NCBI GenBank assembly: GCA_017510605.1
Contig: JAFWMQ010000017.1
Coordinates: forward strand, 62,001 to 126,000
Length of the DNA stretch: 64,000 bases
Reading direction: 5' to 3'
Source: Clostridiales bacterium
GTDB lineage: Bacteria > Bacillota > Clostridia > Saccharofermentanales > Saccharofermentanaceae
Part shown: positions 25,663-34,913 of the stretch, piece by piece
How the letters are laid out: each line of letters begins with the position of its first letter
Numbering within the stretch: the stretch's first letter is position 1
Program-made: the position numbers and the translations under genes
The notes under the pieces: generated by a model
Told to the model about the DNA's origin: nothing
The model's database searches: none
What the model saw: the letters and a program-made list of their open reading frames with translations, nothing else

Positions 25663-26772
25663 ATGGCTATTACAATTCGTGATTATTTATCAGCAGGCAA
25701 TCCGGAACTTAAGGCAAAGCAGTTCACGATTACAATTGACGGCGGCTATGAGGCTTCCGTAATTACTTATGGTGCTGTTATTACCGATCTTATCGTTCCT
25801 GATAAGGACGGCAAGCCGACTGATATCATGCTCGGCTGTAAGGGCCTTGATGAATATATGGGCAATGACGCAAATCACGGCGCTGTTATCGGACGTTCTG
25901 CCAACAGAATCAAGGATGCTTCATTTGTTATCGACGGCGTAAAGTATCAGATCCCTAAGAATGAAGGCGAGAACAATCTCCACTCCGGCAATCCCGGCTA
26001 CCAGAACGTTTTCTGGGACGGCAAGATCCTTTCAGAGGAAGAAGCAGACGAGATCATTATTGACTCCAGGATAGCGGGTATCCCCGGTTGTGACGGCGGT
26101 GCAGTGCTCTTCAGCTATACAAGTCCCGACGGAGCTACGGGTTTCCCCGGAAACCTCGACACGAAGGTGCTTTATTGCTGGCTCGAAGATAAGACATTCC
26201 TTATTCTTTATATCGGAAAGACAGACAAGGATACAATCTTTGCTCCTACTAACCACGCATATTTTAATCTCCGCGGCGAGAACGCTGAAGGCACTGTAAA
26301 TAACGACCTTATCATGATCAATTCCGATAAGATCACCATAAAGGACGATCTGAATGTTCCTACAGGTGAGCTTATGGATGTAGAGGGAACGGTCTTTGAC
26401 TGCAGGGAGTACCGCTTTATCGGTGAGCTTAATGACAGTGATGATCATCAGATGGTCATTTCAAAGGGTATCGACCAGAATTTCTGCTTGAATACCACTC
26501 CCGGCACATTCTCATTTGCCGCTGCAGTTACGGCTCCCGAGTCAGGTATCACCATGGAATGCTTAACGGATCTTCCCGGTATCCAGATCTATGCAGGCAA
26601 TAATCTGGGCAGTCCGCTTGATATCAAGACAACTAAGTCATACGGGCAGTTTGATGCTATCTGCTTAGAAGCACAGATGGTTCCTAATGCTGTTAACCTT
26701 CCTCAGTTTGATTCACCGGTCATTAAGGCAGGGAAGAAGGTCTATCACGCCTGCGGATACAGATTCGTTTGA
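25663..26772 (+). CDS. galM: Aldose 1-epimerase (mutarotase)
   Basis: 369 residues, normal length. It interconverts alpha and beta anomers of galactose and related sugars. Seen: NLHSG near residue 105, the catalytic histidine in TNHAYFNLRG, and the catalytic glutamate in CLEAQMVPNAVNLP. TTGGAGGA precedes the ATG. No galK or galT adjoins it; the GH2 and sugar importer nearby could supply its substrate. Confidence 0.95.
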   Translation: MAITIRDYLSAGNPELKAKQFTITIDGGYEASVITYGAVITDLIVPDKDGKPTDIMLGCKGLDEYMGNDANHGAVIGRSANRIKDASFVIDGVKYQIPKNEGENNLHSGNPGYQNVFWDGKILSEEEADEIIIDSRIAGIPGCDGGAVLFSYTSPDGATGFPGNLDTKVLYCWLEDKTFLILYIGKTDKDTIFAPTNHAYFNLRGENAEGTVNNDLIMINSDKITIKDDLNVPTGELMDVEGTVFDCREYRFIGELNDSDDHQMVISKGIDQNFCLNTTPGTFSFAAAVTAPESGITMECLTDLPGIQIYAGNNLGSPLDIKTTKSYGQFDAICLEAQMVPNAVNLPQFDSPVIKAGKKVYHACGYRFV

Positions 26773-26812
26773 TACGCTGATGTTTCCTGAATTAATCGGG
26801 TGACCTGTCCTG

Positions 26813-27922
26813 TCACTTGTGTTTGGATGTGTTTTTGCGGATAATTCCGGCAACATATCTGAACGCGGCGACCTGGATCAGGCAGATCAGAAATATCAAA
26901 AGAACATATAACCAGACAGCTGCAAAGTTATCGATCTTCGTGCAAAGGGTGTTGTAAATTGCGTATAGCCCCTCTCTGTATGCATGTTCGATCAGATAAA
27001 TGCCGAATACACAGCCTCCGGCAAATGCAATGATCTTTTCCGCAAGAGCAGGAAATTCCCTGTTCTCGAAAAGTTTTCGGGCCAAAAGGAAAATAAAGAT
27101 AACTTGGAAAGGCCTTGCGCTGTTAATGAATGTGTTAGCGTTTTCTTCCGTAAATTCGCCTGTCAGTCCGAGTTTGTAGTTGGTGATCAGCATGGTTGCA
27201 ATTACGGATATGACAAACAGGCCGAACGATATCAGCAGCATTTTATTAGTGACTTTCTTAAGTCTGGCTCCGAGATAGTATCCGGTGACCGGATAGAAAA
27301 TGACCAGATTGCAAAGAGTTGCAGGATTTAAACTCGGAATAAGGGTAACTGTCCCGTTAAATAACCTGTATTGGAATATCTCGACCACGGTTACAAAGAT
27401 GAAGTAGATCGCCAACAGATATATAAACTCTTTCTCGGAAATATCCCGTGCCATTTTGCGGATAAACGGAAGCAGGATCAGGAATGAGAGATAAACGTAC
27501 AAAAACCAGTAGGGGATTATGGCTCCTTCAGAATATACGCTTATAAGAAACTGCTTTATGGAAAACTCACGGTGATAAAGATTGGTATCCAATATATAGA
27601 AGAACAATGAGAACACTGCAAGAATAATAAGATATTTGGGAATGCGCTTCTTCCATATATAACCTATGGATTCGTTTTTCCCGAGAAGGAGCATCCCTGA
27701 GATCATTAGGAAAATGGGAACGGATATTCCTGCAATAACAGTAAAGAACATATAGAACCAGTAAGGAAGAGTTCCTTTGTCAAAAGACAGGAAATAAACA
27801 TACCCCTTGTAATTGGTATGATTAAAGATTACGAAAACAATACAAATAATGCGGAGTATCTCCACATACAGTATTTTCTTTTTGTCTGTAATGCCTGAAG
27901 AGGTCCCGGATCTGTTTTCCAT
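26813..27922 (-). CDS. Acyltransferase 3 family membrane protein
   Basis: About 369 residues from the ATG at 27920-27922; another in-frame ATG lies two codons upstream. Ten or so hydrophobic helices. The N-terminal block YVEILRIICIVFVIFNHT has the conserved His of the acyltransferase-3 (OafA/NodX/WecH) family, which moves acyl groups onto cell-surface sugars across the membrane. There is no Shine-Dalgarno; TGATATCAT ends six bases before this ATG, which decides the start and predicts a leaderless mRNA. Confidence 0.87.
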   Translation of the reverse strand: MENRSGTSSGITDKKKILYVEILRIICIVFVIFNHTNYKGYVYFLSFDKGTLPYWFYMFFTVIAGISVPIFLMISGMLLLGKNESIGYIWKKRIPKYLIILAVFSLFFYILDTNLYHREFSIKQFLISVYSEGAIIPYWFLYVYLSFLILLPFIRKMARDISEKEFIYLLAIYFIFVTVVEIFQYRLFNGTVTLIPSLNPATLCNLVIFYPVTGYYLGARLKKVTNKMLLISFGLFVISVIATMLITNYKLGLTGEFTEENANTFINSARPFQVIFIFLLARKLFENREFPALAEKIIAFAGGCVFGIYLIEHAYREGLYAIYNTLCTKIDNFAAVWLYVLLIFLICLIQVAAFRYVAGIIRKNTSKHK

Positions 27923-27928
27923 ATACAT

Positions 27929-27937
27929 ATGATATCA
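27929..27937 (-). promoter_or_regulatory. Extended -10, leaderless promoter of the acyltransferase gene
   Basis: Minus-strand TGATATCAT followed by six bases and the ATG at 27922. Confidence 0.5.
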
Positions 27938-27993
27938 GTTTATATCTGCCCGTAAACACATTTGTATGGTCATTAACTGCAGCCTAAAAGGTA

Positions 27994-28023
27994 TTGATTT
28001 TATTGACTTAGTTGCGATAAAAT
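27994..28023 (+). promoter_or_regulatory. Promoter of ilvE
   Basis: TTGATT (27994-27999), an 18-base spacer and TAAAAT (28018-28023); about 43 bases upstream of the ATG. Confidence 0.5.
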
Positions 28024-28065
28024 CTGTCTCATATTTAGAGATTTTCAAGAAAGAAGGAATGTTTT

Positions 28066-29100
28066 ATGGAAAAGAAGAATCTCGATTGGGCGAACCTGAC
28101 ATTCTCTTATCAGAAGACAGACAAAAGGTTCGTAGCTAACTACACGAACGGCGCATGGGATGAGGGCGCGCTCGTTGATGACGATATGATCGTCATGAGC
28201 GAAGATGCAGGTGTTCTCCAGTATGCACAGACCGTATTTGAAGGCCTTAAGGCTTATGAGACTGTTGACGGCAGGATCGTTACTTTCCGTCCTGACCTTA
28301 ACGCTGAAAGACTTCATGATTCTGCAGTTCGTCTTGAGATCCCCCCGATTTCCAAGGAAATGTTCATCAGATCAGTTCAGGAGACTGTTGCAGGCAACGC
28401 TGCATGGGTTCCTCCGTACGGTTCAGGCGCATCTCTTTATTTAAGACCTTTCATCTTCGGTATCAACCCCGTTATCGGAGTTAAGCCTGCTGATGACTAT
28501 CAATACAGAATCTTTGCTACACCCGTAGGCCCTTATTTCAAGGGCGGTGCTAAGCCGATCGCAGTTAAGATCTCTGACTTTGACCGTGCTGCTCCGAGAG
28601 GAACAGGCAACATCAAGGCCGGCCTTAACTATGCAATGTCTCTCCACGCAATCGTTACCGCACACAAGGAAGGATTTGCAGAGAACATCTATCTTGATCC
28701 TGCTACACGTTCAAAGATCGAGGAGACAGGCGGAGCTAACATCATCCTCACAGACGGTCAGGGCACACTCGTTGTTCCTAAGTCTGATTCCATCCTGCCT
28801 TCCATCACCAGAAGGTCACTCGTTTACGTTGCTGAGCATTATTGCGGAATGAAGATCGAGGAGCGTGAGGTTTACCTCGATGAGATCATGAGCGGTAAGT
28901 TCACAGAGGGCGGTCTCTGCGGTACAGCTGCAGTTATCTCACCTTTGGGTTCTATCAATGATCACGGCAAGGAATTCAAGTTCGCTTCCGGCATGGATGA
29001 GATGGGTCCTGTAATGACCAAGCTCAGAGAGACTCTCACAGGCATCCAGATGGGTACTGTTGAAGCACCTGAGGGATGGATCATGGAGATCAAGGTCTGA
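28066..29100 (+). CDS. ilvE: Branched-chain amino acid aminotransferase
   Basis: 344 residues, PLP fold-type IV. It transfers the amino group between glutamate and the keto acids of Leu, Ile and Val, and so completes the pathway that leuCDB serve. Seen: QTVFEGLKAY, RPFIFG, the lysine region NIKAGLNYAMSLHA (PLP Schiff-base Lys), ETGGANI and the GLCGTAAVISP phosphate-cup segment. AAGAAAGGAATG precedes the ATG. Single gene with its own terminator. Confidence 0.96.
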   Translation: MEKKNLDWANLTFSYQKTDKRFVANYTNGAWDEGALVDDDMIVMSEDAGVLQYAQTVFEGLKAYETVDGRIVTFRPDLNAERLHDSAVRLEIPPISKEMFIRSVQETVAGNAAWVPPYGSGASLYLRPFIFGINPVIGVKPADDYQYRIFATPVGPYFKGGAKPIAVKISDFDRAAPRGTGNIKAGLNYAMSLHAIVTAHKEGFAENIYLDPATRSKIEETGGANIILTDGQGTLVVPKSDSILPSITRRSLVYVAEHYCGMKIEEREVYLDEIMSGKFTEGGLCGTAAVISPLGSINDHGKEFKFASGMDEMGPVMTKLRETLTGIQMGTVEAPEGWIMEIKV

Positions 29101-29123
29101 TAGCTCATTCGAATTGAATTATG

Positions 29124-29156
29124 AAGAGGACGTCTTAAACGGCGTCCTCTTTTATT
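29124..29156 (+). terminator. Rho-independent terminator after ilvE
   Basis: AAGAGGACG / CGTCCTCTT stem, loop TCTTAAACGG, then T-rich. It also overlaps the 3' end of the convergent SGNH gene. Confidence 0.85.
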
Positions 29157-29914
29157 TTGTGAGCATCCTTTAAAACTGCAAAGCTGAATAGTCCGACTCC
29201 TTTAGGAGCATTAGGGTGGAAGTCGTTGCACATGTATTTGCCGGAACCCTCTTCGGCTATTACGGATTGAATGACCGGATCAGGATTTATATAGCGGTAA
29301 TCAGTATCCGCGCACCATTTTTCAAGCGCGTCTCTAAACTGATCACCGCGCTTAACAAAAGATATGTCTCGATTAACAAATGACCAAGGCGCAATGAAGT
29401 AGATCTTAGCTCCGGGGGAACGGGAAGTAAGAATGTCTCCAAGCTGACTGCATCTGCTTGCATAATTTTCTGGTGTATGTGCGGAGTCATCGTCGTTGGG
29501 GAAAAGAATATCGTTGATTCCGATGGCTATTACATATATGTCGGCCTCGGGAATGTTGTCGCCCTCATCGATAAGGTTTTTAACTGCCCAGCCACCGTGC
29601 GAAAGAATACTTATGTCACCTTTGATATAAGGAATGAGAGGCTGATACCAGTGAATGCCTTCAGTTAATGAACCGTATGTAATGCTGTCGCCGAGAAAAC
29701 AAAATGATTTCCCGCTTTGCATATCCTCGAAAAACTCAGAATCTTTAAGCTCATCAGTCATGCCGCCATAGATTTCATAACGTCTATGCATCCGTATGTA
29801 CTGTGTGATCTCGGGGAAAAAACAACAAACTGAAACCGCGAGCAGGGAAGCAAGGAGACAAAAGGCCGCTAATACGATCGTGGTCTTTCGGATGCTTGTG
29901 TTTTGACTCCCCAT
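29135..29914 (-). CDS. Membrane-anchored SGNH/GDSL hydrolase
   Basis: 259 residues. One N-terminal helix (about 10-32), an uncleaved anchor with no lipobox. Outside is an SGNH esterase: block I FLGDSITYGS (catalytic Ser), block III IGINDILF (oxyanion Asn), block V DFHPN (catalytic Asp and His). Members deacetylate surface polysaccharides or lipids. AGGAAGGA lies before the ATG. Its place near an acyltransferase gene fits acyl-group addition and removal on surface glycans, but that is inference. Confidence 0.88.
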   Translation of the reverse strand: MGSQNTSIRKTTIVLAAFCLLASLLAVSVCCFFPEITQYIRMHRRYEIYGGMTDELKDSEFFEDMQSGKSFCFLGDSITYGSLTEGIHWYQPLIPYIKGDISILSHGGWAVKNLIDEGDNIPEADIYVIAIGINDILFPNDDDSAHTPENYASRCSQLGDILTSRSPGAKIYFIAPWSFVNRDISFVKRGDQFRDALEKWCADTDYRYINPDPVIQSVIAEEGSGKYMCNDFHPNAPKGVGLFSFAVLKDAHKIKEDAV

Positions 29915-30032
29915 GGTATTAATCCTTCCTGAATGATCAGGTGTAGTGAACCGGTTATCTCAATATTACAAGGACCTGCATATTGATGATGCAGTCAATA
30001 CACAGGTCCGAATATGTCAAAATATTATATTA

Positions 30033-31019
30033 TTAAAGCAGATGTGCTCTCAGATCTTCACCTGACAAAGGTGAGAGAAGTGCAGGAGCGATATCGAAAA
30101 CTGTCTTGCAGCCATAATCACCTTTCTGTGAAAGACGGTAGATGGCGCGTGCATAAGCGGTGAGTACGGAACCCGTGAATTCCGGATTGGAATCAAGTTT
30201 TAATGAGTACTCGATAACGTGCCTGTTCTCGCCGTTTGCGCCTGTCTTGCCTGTACGGAAAACGAAACCGCCGTGGTTGATGCGTGAGTGGTCTCTGATG
30301 AATTCCTCTTCAGAGATGAAGTGAACAGTTGTGTCATAATCAGCGAAGTAGTTAGGCATCTCTTTGATCGTTTTCTCAATGAGCGCAAGATCAGCGCCTT
30401 CTTCGGCTACGACGAAACACTCTCTTGTATGCTTCTGGCGTGTTGTGAGTTCAGGCTCTGAACCGGATCTTACAGCCTCAAGAGCACTTTCAACAGGGAT
30501 CGTGTATTGTTTGCCGTTTTTAACTCCGGGAACTCTTCTGATAGCATCGGAGTGACCCTGGGATACGCCCTTGCCCCAGAATGTGTAATCTTTTCCTTCG
30601 GGAAGGATGCAGCTGCCGTAAAGACGGTTGATAGAGAACATGCCGGGATCCCAGCCGCCGGAAATGAGAGCTGTATGGTTCGAAGCAGAAGCTGCTTTGT
30701 CGACATTTTCGAAATGTTCAGGGATCTTAGCGTGAGTATCAAAACTGTCGATAACGTTAAACATTGAAGCATATTCGGGAGTCTGCTTAGGAAGATCAGT
30801 TGCGGAACCGCCGCAGATGACGAGTACATCAATCTTATCTTTATAGTTGGAAGCATCAGATGAGAGAGCTACTTCAACTCCGGGAGTCAGTGTCTTGACT
30901 GTAGCAGGATCTCTTCTTGTGAAGACAGCGACAAGCTCCATGTCGGGGTTCTGACGGATGGCGAGTTCAACGCCTTTAGCGAGATTGCCGTAACCTAAAA
31001 TACCTATTCTTATTGACAT
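30033..31019 (-). CDS. ddh: meso-Diaminopimelate dehydrogenase
   Basis: 328 residues. It makes meso-DAP from tetrahydrodipicolinate, ammonia and NADPH in one step, for lysine and peptidoglycan. N-terminal Rossmann motif GILGYGNLAKGVE, then CGGSATDLPKQTPEYA and SGGWDPGMFSINRL, a highly conserved Ddh signature, and GVSQGHSDAIRR. AGGAGGTTTTC precedes the ATG. Confidence 0.95.
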   Translation of the reverse strand: MSIRIGILGYGNLAKGVELAIRQNPDMELVAVFTRRDPATVKTLTPGVEVALSSDASNYKDKIDVLVICGGSATDLPKQTPEYASMFNVIDSFDTHAKIPEHFENVDKAASASNHTALISGGWDPGMFSINRLYGSCILPEGKDYTFWGKGVSQGHSDAIRRVPGVKNGKQYTIPVESALEAVRSGSEPELTTRQKHTRECFVVAEEGADLALIEKTIKEMPNYFADYDTTVHFISEEEFIRDHSRINHGGFVFRTGKTGANGENRHVIEYSLKLDSNPEFTGSVLTAYARAIYRLSQKGDYGCKTVFDIAPALLSPLSGEDLRAHLL

Positions 31020-31101
31020 ATGAAAACCTCCTAAAGTAACAATGCCGTTACTTGTTTATTTCTATTCGAACGTCATTATAACAAATAATGAACCTTTGTA
31101 T

Positions 31102-31107
31102 TATAAT
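31102..31107 (+). promoter_or_regulatory. -10 element, leaderless promoter of the ATP-grasp gene
   Basis: Perfect TATAAT followed by six bases (TCACCT) and the ATG at 31114; no ribosome site. Confidence 0.5.
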
Positions 31108-31113
31108 TCACCT

Positions 31114-32109
31114 ATGCCGAATCTAAAGTATCTTATAAGGCGCGTGACGCGCATGGATTATAAGGCGATGAACGCCAAGATCAAGGATATCCACGAGAAG
31201 AGCGGGAAGTCCCGCGTGTGGATTTTTTTCGACATGATACATTGCGGACGGAAATTCGGGGCCGGTTATATGGATTACTGGCTCTATGAGATGTACAACC
31301 TCAACGATGCAGAGCGTGACACATATATTACCAGAGGCCGTAATTACGATCTGGTCAAGCGCTACAATGACCCGAATTATACGGATCTCATTGATAACAA
31401 GATCGAATTCAACAAGCTTTTTGGCGAATTCTTAGGCCGCAAGTGGCTAGAGATAAGGAGAGACAACAAGCAGGAAGTAATAGACTTTATCAACAGTCAT
31501 GATTTCCTGATGGCAAAAGCTGACCTCGGTTCCTGCGGTAAGACCGTCGAGAAGATCGACTGCAAGGCTGAGCCTGCAGAACAGATCTATGAGAGGCTCG
31601 TAAATCAGGAGCGTCCGCATTTCTTTGAAGAGGTGATCGTCCAGCATCCGGCCGTAAGTGCTATCTATCCTTATGCGATCAACACCGTCAGACTGGTTAC
31701 CATCCAGAGGGAAGGCAAGGTTCATGTTGCCAGTGCCTGCTGCAGATTCGGTAACTATGCCCATAGCGTAGACAACTTCAACAACGGCGGCATGACTGCG
31801 CCGGTAGATGAGAAGACCGGTGAGATTACGGATTTCCCGATAGACAAGTCTAAGGTCCTCTACGAGAAGCATCCTATGACAGGGGCAGTCTTTAAGGGAT
31901 TTGTTTTCCCGATGTGGGATCAGGTAATAGAGATGTGTACCAAGGCGGCCATGGTAGTTCCTCAGGTAGGCTTTATCGGCTGGGATGTCTGCTTCACGCC
32001 TGACGGACCGGTTATCGTTGAAGGCAACGACTACCCTGGTCACGATCTCTATCAGCTTCCTGAGCATACCCATGATAAGAAGGGCATCTGGCCCAAGTAT
32101 CAGTTCTAA
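31114..32109 (+). CDS. Sugar-transfer-associated ATP-grasp protein
   Basis: 331 residues from the ATG at 31114, chosen because a TATAAT ends six bases before it; MDYKAMN at 31153 is an alternative start with only a weak AAGG site. The second half has ATP-grasp marks: the AKADLGSCGKTVEKI loop, FFEEVIVQHP, the NTVRLVTI strand and the metal-binding ending VGWD-type FIGWDVCFTPDGPVIVEGND. It matches the ATPgrasp_ST type found in capsule loci, thought to ligate amino or other acids to surface glycans. Single gene. Confidence 0.85.
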   Translation: MPNLKYLIRRVTRMDYKAMNAKIKDIHEKSGKSRVWIFFDMIHCGRKFGAGYMDYWLYEMYNLNDAERDTYITRGRNYDLVKRYNDPNYTDLIDNKIEFNKLFGEFLGRKWLEIRRDNKQEVIDFINSHDFLMAKADLGSCGKTVEKIDCKAEPAEQIYERLVNQERPHFFEEVIVQHPAVSAIYPYAINTVRLVTIQREGKVHVASACCRFGNYAHSVDNFNNGGMTAPVDEKTGEITDFPIDKSKVLYEKHPMTGAVFKGFVFPMWDQVIEMCTKAAMVVPQVGFIGWDVCFTPDGPVIVEGNDYPGHDLYQLPEHTHDKKGIWPKYQF

Positions 32110-32180
32110 AGGCATATTGAAATCGCCTGAGAAGAAGAGTAAAATGCCGATTGTCAACTAAAAGCGGCAAGAGGTTTACA

Positions 32181-32795
32181 ATGTCGGAAACGAGCCTTAC
32201 AACAAAGTCTTCAAAGTCACAAGCAGCAAAAAACAGGGCTTCTATATATGATCTTGTGTTGATCTCGATCTCTGCAGCGCTCATAACAGTATGTTCCTGG
32301 ATAAGCATTCCGATTGGACCGCTTCCTTTTACTCTTCAGACAATGGCGATACTTGCAGTTATGCTTACTACAGGCGGGAGAAGGGGAACGGTTTCCATTA
32401 TTGTATATCTGGCGATGGGAGCATGCGGAATGCCTGTTTTCGCAGGGTTTAAAGGCGGGGTGACGGCATTTGCAGGTCCGACTGGCGGGTTCCTGATAGG
32501 ATTTGTGATCGCAGCACTGATCTATTGGCTTTTTGATAAGATATTCTTCAAAAGATTAATGACGGATACTTTAAAGACTTTGATCTTCGGCATAATCAAT
32601 TCAGTGATATTTGAAGTCGTCATGTATGTTGTCGGCGTTATTTGGTTCATGACGGTTTATGCAGCACAGACCGGTCCTGTCGGGCTTGTCACGGTCTTGG
32701 ATTGGTGTGTATTTCCGTTTATCGTTCCTGATGTGGTGAAGATGATCGTTGCCGTGATAATCGGTGAACGCGCAGGGAAACTCGTCAGAAATTAA
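32181..32795 (+). CDS. bioY: BioY biotin transporter (ECF S-component)
   Basis: 204 residues from the ATG at 32181, after AAGAGG; an ATG 10 codons upstream lacks a site. Six hydrophobic helices. BioY signatures: IPIGPLPFTLQTMAI, YLAMGACGMPVFAG, GPTGGFLIGF and the final PDVVKMIVA segment. It binds biotin and uses the shared ECF energising module encoded elsewhere. The basic N-terminal 25 residues are longer than usual. Confidence 0.93.
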   Translation: MSETSLTTKSSKSQAAKNRASIYDLVLISISAALITVCSWISIPIGPLPFTLQTMAILAVMLTTGGRRGTVSIIVYLAMGACGMPVFAGFKGGVTAFAGPTGGFLIGFVIAALIYWLFDKIFFKRLMTDTLKTLIFGIINSVIFEVVMYVVGVIWFMTVYAAQTGPVGLVTVLDWCVFPFIVPDVVKMIVAVIIGERAGKLVRN

Positions 32796-32825
32796 GGTTT
32801 AATTAAGAGTTCTGTATTCTTATTT

Positions 32826-32834
32826 TGATATAAT
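32826..32834 (+). promoter_or_regulatory. Extended -10 promoter of the ABC exporter operon
   Basis: TGATATAAT with no visible -35; about 60 bases before the GTG start at 32894. Confidence 0.5.
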
Positions 32835-32893
32835 GGAAAAGTCCTGTCATGTATAGGACAGGGATATATATGGAGAAATAAGGAGAAAACAGC

Positions 32894-33802
32894 GTGTCGG
32901 AAACTAAAGATTATGTAATCAAAGTTAATGATGTTTCAAAAGACTACGGCAAGTTTCATGCTCTTGAATCTATGAGTTTTACTGTTCCGAAGGGTTCGAT
33001 ATACGGACTGGTCGGCAGGAATGGTGCAGGAAAGACCACGATAATGAGGATCATCTCGGGTCTTCAGAAGCCTACATCAGGTACTGTAGATTATGGTTTT
33101 GATCACAAGAAACTCGGTAATGTCGGTGCTTTGGTTGAACTCCCTTCGATTTATTCCAACCAGACGGCAAGAGAGAATCTTGTCTACCAGTATATTAATC
33201 TCGGTCTTAAGATCGATGATTCGATCGAGAAGAGCCTTCAGTTTGTCGGACTCGGAAATACCGGCAGCAAAAAGGCGGGCAAATTCTCTCTTGGTATGAG
33301 ACAGCGTCTCGGAATTGCCATGGCCATGAGCGGCAATCCTGAAGTCCTCATACTTGACGAACCTATTAACGGACTTGATCCCCAGGGAATAATCCAGATA
33401 AGGGATCTTCTTATCAAACTCAATAAGGAAAAGGGGATTACGATCATTATCTCAAGTCATATCCTTTCAGAGCTTTCAAAACTCGCAACTGATTTTGCTT
33501 TTGTTGACGGAGGCAAAGTTGTTAAGGAGATAAAGGCTGAAGATCTGGAAAATGCAGGCGGTCTTGAGACAGAATTCTATTCCGGAACGCCTGAACGTCT
33601 CATTCCTGTTCTCAATGCAAAAGGACTTACTGCCACATACAACAGTGAGACCGGCGTTGTCTGCGCGAAAGGATATTACAACCTTACTGACGTTGTTCTG
33701 GCAGCAAATGATGCCGGGGCAAATATTGCCCGTGTCGTAACAAAAGAAACCGACCTTGAGACTTACTTCGTCAAACTTGTAGGAGGTGAGTCAAATGCTT
33801 AA
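32894..33802 (+). CDS. ABC transporter ATP-binding protein
   Basis: 302 residues from a GTG that follows AAGGAGAAAACAGC. ABC domain: Walker A GRNGAGKTT, signature FSLGMRQRLGIA (LGMRQ variant typical of bacitracin/lantibiotic-type exporters), Walker B LILDEPINGLDP, switch His in SSHILSEL. A C-terminal 80-residue extension (VDGGKVVKEI...), as in BcrA-like proteins. It overlaps the permease gene by 8 bases. Roles in antimicrobial-peptide export or immunity are typical of the family. Confidence 0.94.
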   Translation: MSETKDYVIKVNDVSKDYGKFHALESMSFTVPKGSIYGLVGRNGAGKTTIMRIISGLQKPTSGTVDYGFDHKKLGNVGALVELPSIYSNQTARENLVYQYINLGLKIDDSIEKSLQFVGLGNTGSKKAGKFSLGMRQRLGIAMAMSGNPEVLILDEPINGLDPQGIIQIRDLLIKLNKEKGITIIISSHILSELSKLATDFAFVDGGKVVKEIKAEDLENAGGLETEFYSGTPERLIPVLNAKGLTATYNSETGVVCAKGYYNLTDVVLAANDAGANIARVVTKETDLETYFVKLVGGESNA

Positions 33803-34913
33803 GCTGATCTTATTTGAATTAAGACGCATCTCGAAAAGTGTTTTCTTTTGGATAGTTGCTGCATACAGCTTTGTCTGGCCTGTTATTACAGCTTTTTTCT
33901 ACCGTGCAATAATGTCTCTTAATCTCGATAACGGTATCAAGTTCGAAGCTGTTGATCTGCCCCAAAGTGAAGTTCTGTATCTGACATGGATGATCTCGGT
34001 TGCTTTTATGACTGAACTTCCCAAATTCACGGCGCTTTTCACATGTCTTCATATCGGAAGGGATTACACGGACGGAATCATCAGAAATAAGATAATTGCC
34101 GGACATTCGAGAGGTTCAATTTACTTCTCATACATGATCACGCAGATCATCGCAAGTATAGTATTGTGCATAATTTATATATTCTCTGCTATTTTCGGAC
34201 TTGCTGTTTCCGGTATCGGAATCGACCTTAACGGCGGAGAGATGTTCGGAAGATTTGCTGTTGCGATCGTCGTATTCCTTGTAATGACGGTAACATTTGT
34301 CGTTTTGGCAACAATTTTCCGCAGACGTGCAGTGCCGGTCATACTCTGCATCATTATCGCTATGACTTCCAATGCTGCTGCGGCAGTTATCGGGAATTTC
34401 AATACCCCGACAAAGGCATGCAAAGACTACCTTAATATCAGAAATGAACACTACGAGAACCTGGCTGATGCCGGACTTGTTGATGATGAGATCGTTGAGG
34501 AACTCGAAGAGAAATACGGAAAGGATCATTTCCTCGGTATCGGCTGGAAGATAGTTCATCCGGCATATGTCATTTCCCCTATGGGTTTTGAAGGCGATTA
34601 TGCAGCCGGAGGAATTACGAGTATCGCCACGGGCGGAAATGTCGAATATGCTGATGAAATCGATTTCGCCCAGCAATTCTATTACAGCGATGAATCTCAA
34701 TTTACATTATTGAGTTCTATGAACGGCGGCGAATCTCTCACTGAACTGGATGCTGACGATCTTTTCCTGACACTCAACAGCTTCAAGAAAGTGGATTCAC
34801 TGCATCTTAAATACTCAACGCTCAACTGGATCTATGTCGGAAAATCTGCGATCTGGATCGCGGTCTTGACTGCATATGGATTTATAGTTTTCAGGAGGAA
34901 GAATCTGTTCTGA
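33795..34913 (+). CDS. ABC-2 type permease, partner of the preceding ATPase
   Basis: 372 residues from the ATG at 33795, eight bases after AGGAGG; a GTG three codons earlier overlaps that site. Six hydrophobic segments: about 18-40, 55-75, 110-140, 155-175, 185-205 and a last one at about 345-368. A long polar loop (about 205-340, GKDHFLGIGWKIVH) lies outside the membrane. The BcrB/NatB-like shape agrees with the ATPase. The next gene begins on its stop (TGATG). Confidence 0.88.
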   Translation: MLKLILFELRRISKSVFFWIVAAYSFVWPVITAFFYRAIMSLNLDNGIKFEAVDLPQSEVLYLTWMISVAFMTELPKFTALFTCLHIGRDYTDGIIRNKIIAGHSRGSIYFSYMITQIIASIVLCIIYIFSAIFGLAVSGIGIDLNGGEMFGRFAVAIVVFLVMTVTFVVLATIFRRRAVPVILCIIIAMTSNAAAAVIGNFNTPTKACKDYLNIRNEHYENLADAGLVDDEIVEELEEKYGKDHFLGIGWKIVHPAYVISPMGFEGDYAAGGITSIATGGNVEYADEIDFAQQFYYSDESQFTLLSSMNGGESLTELDADDLFLTLNSFKKVDSLHLKYSTLNWIYVGKSAIWIAVLTAYGFIVFRRKNLF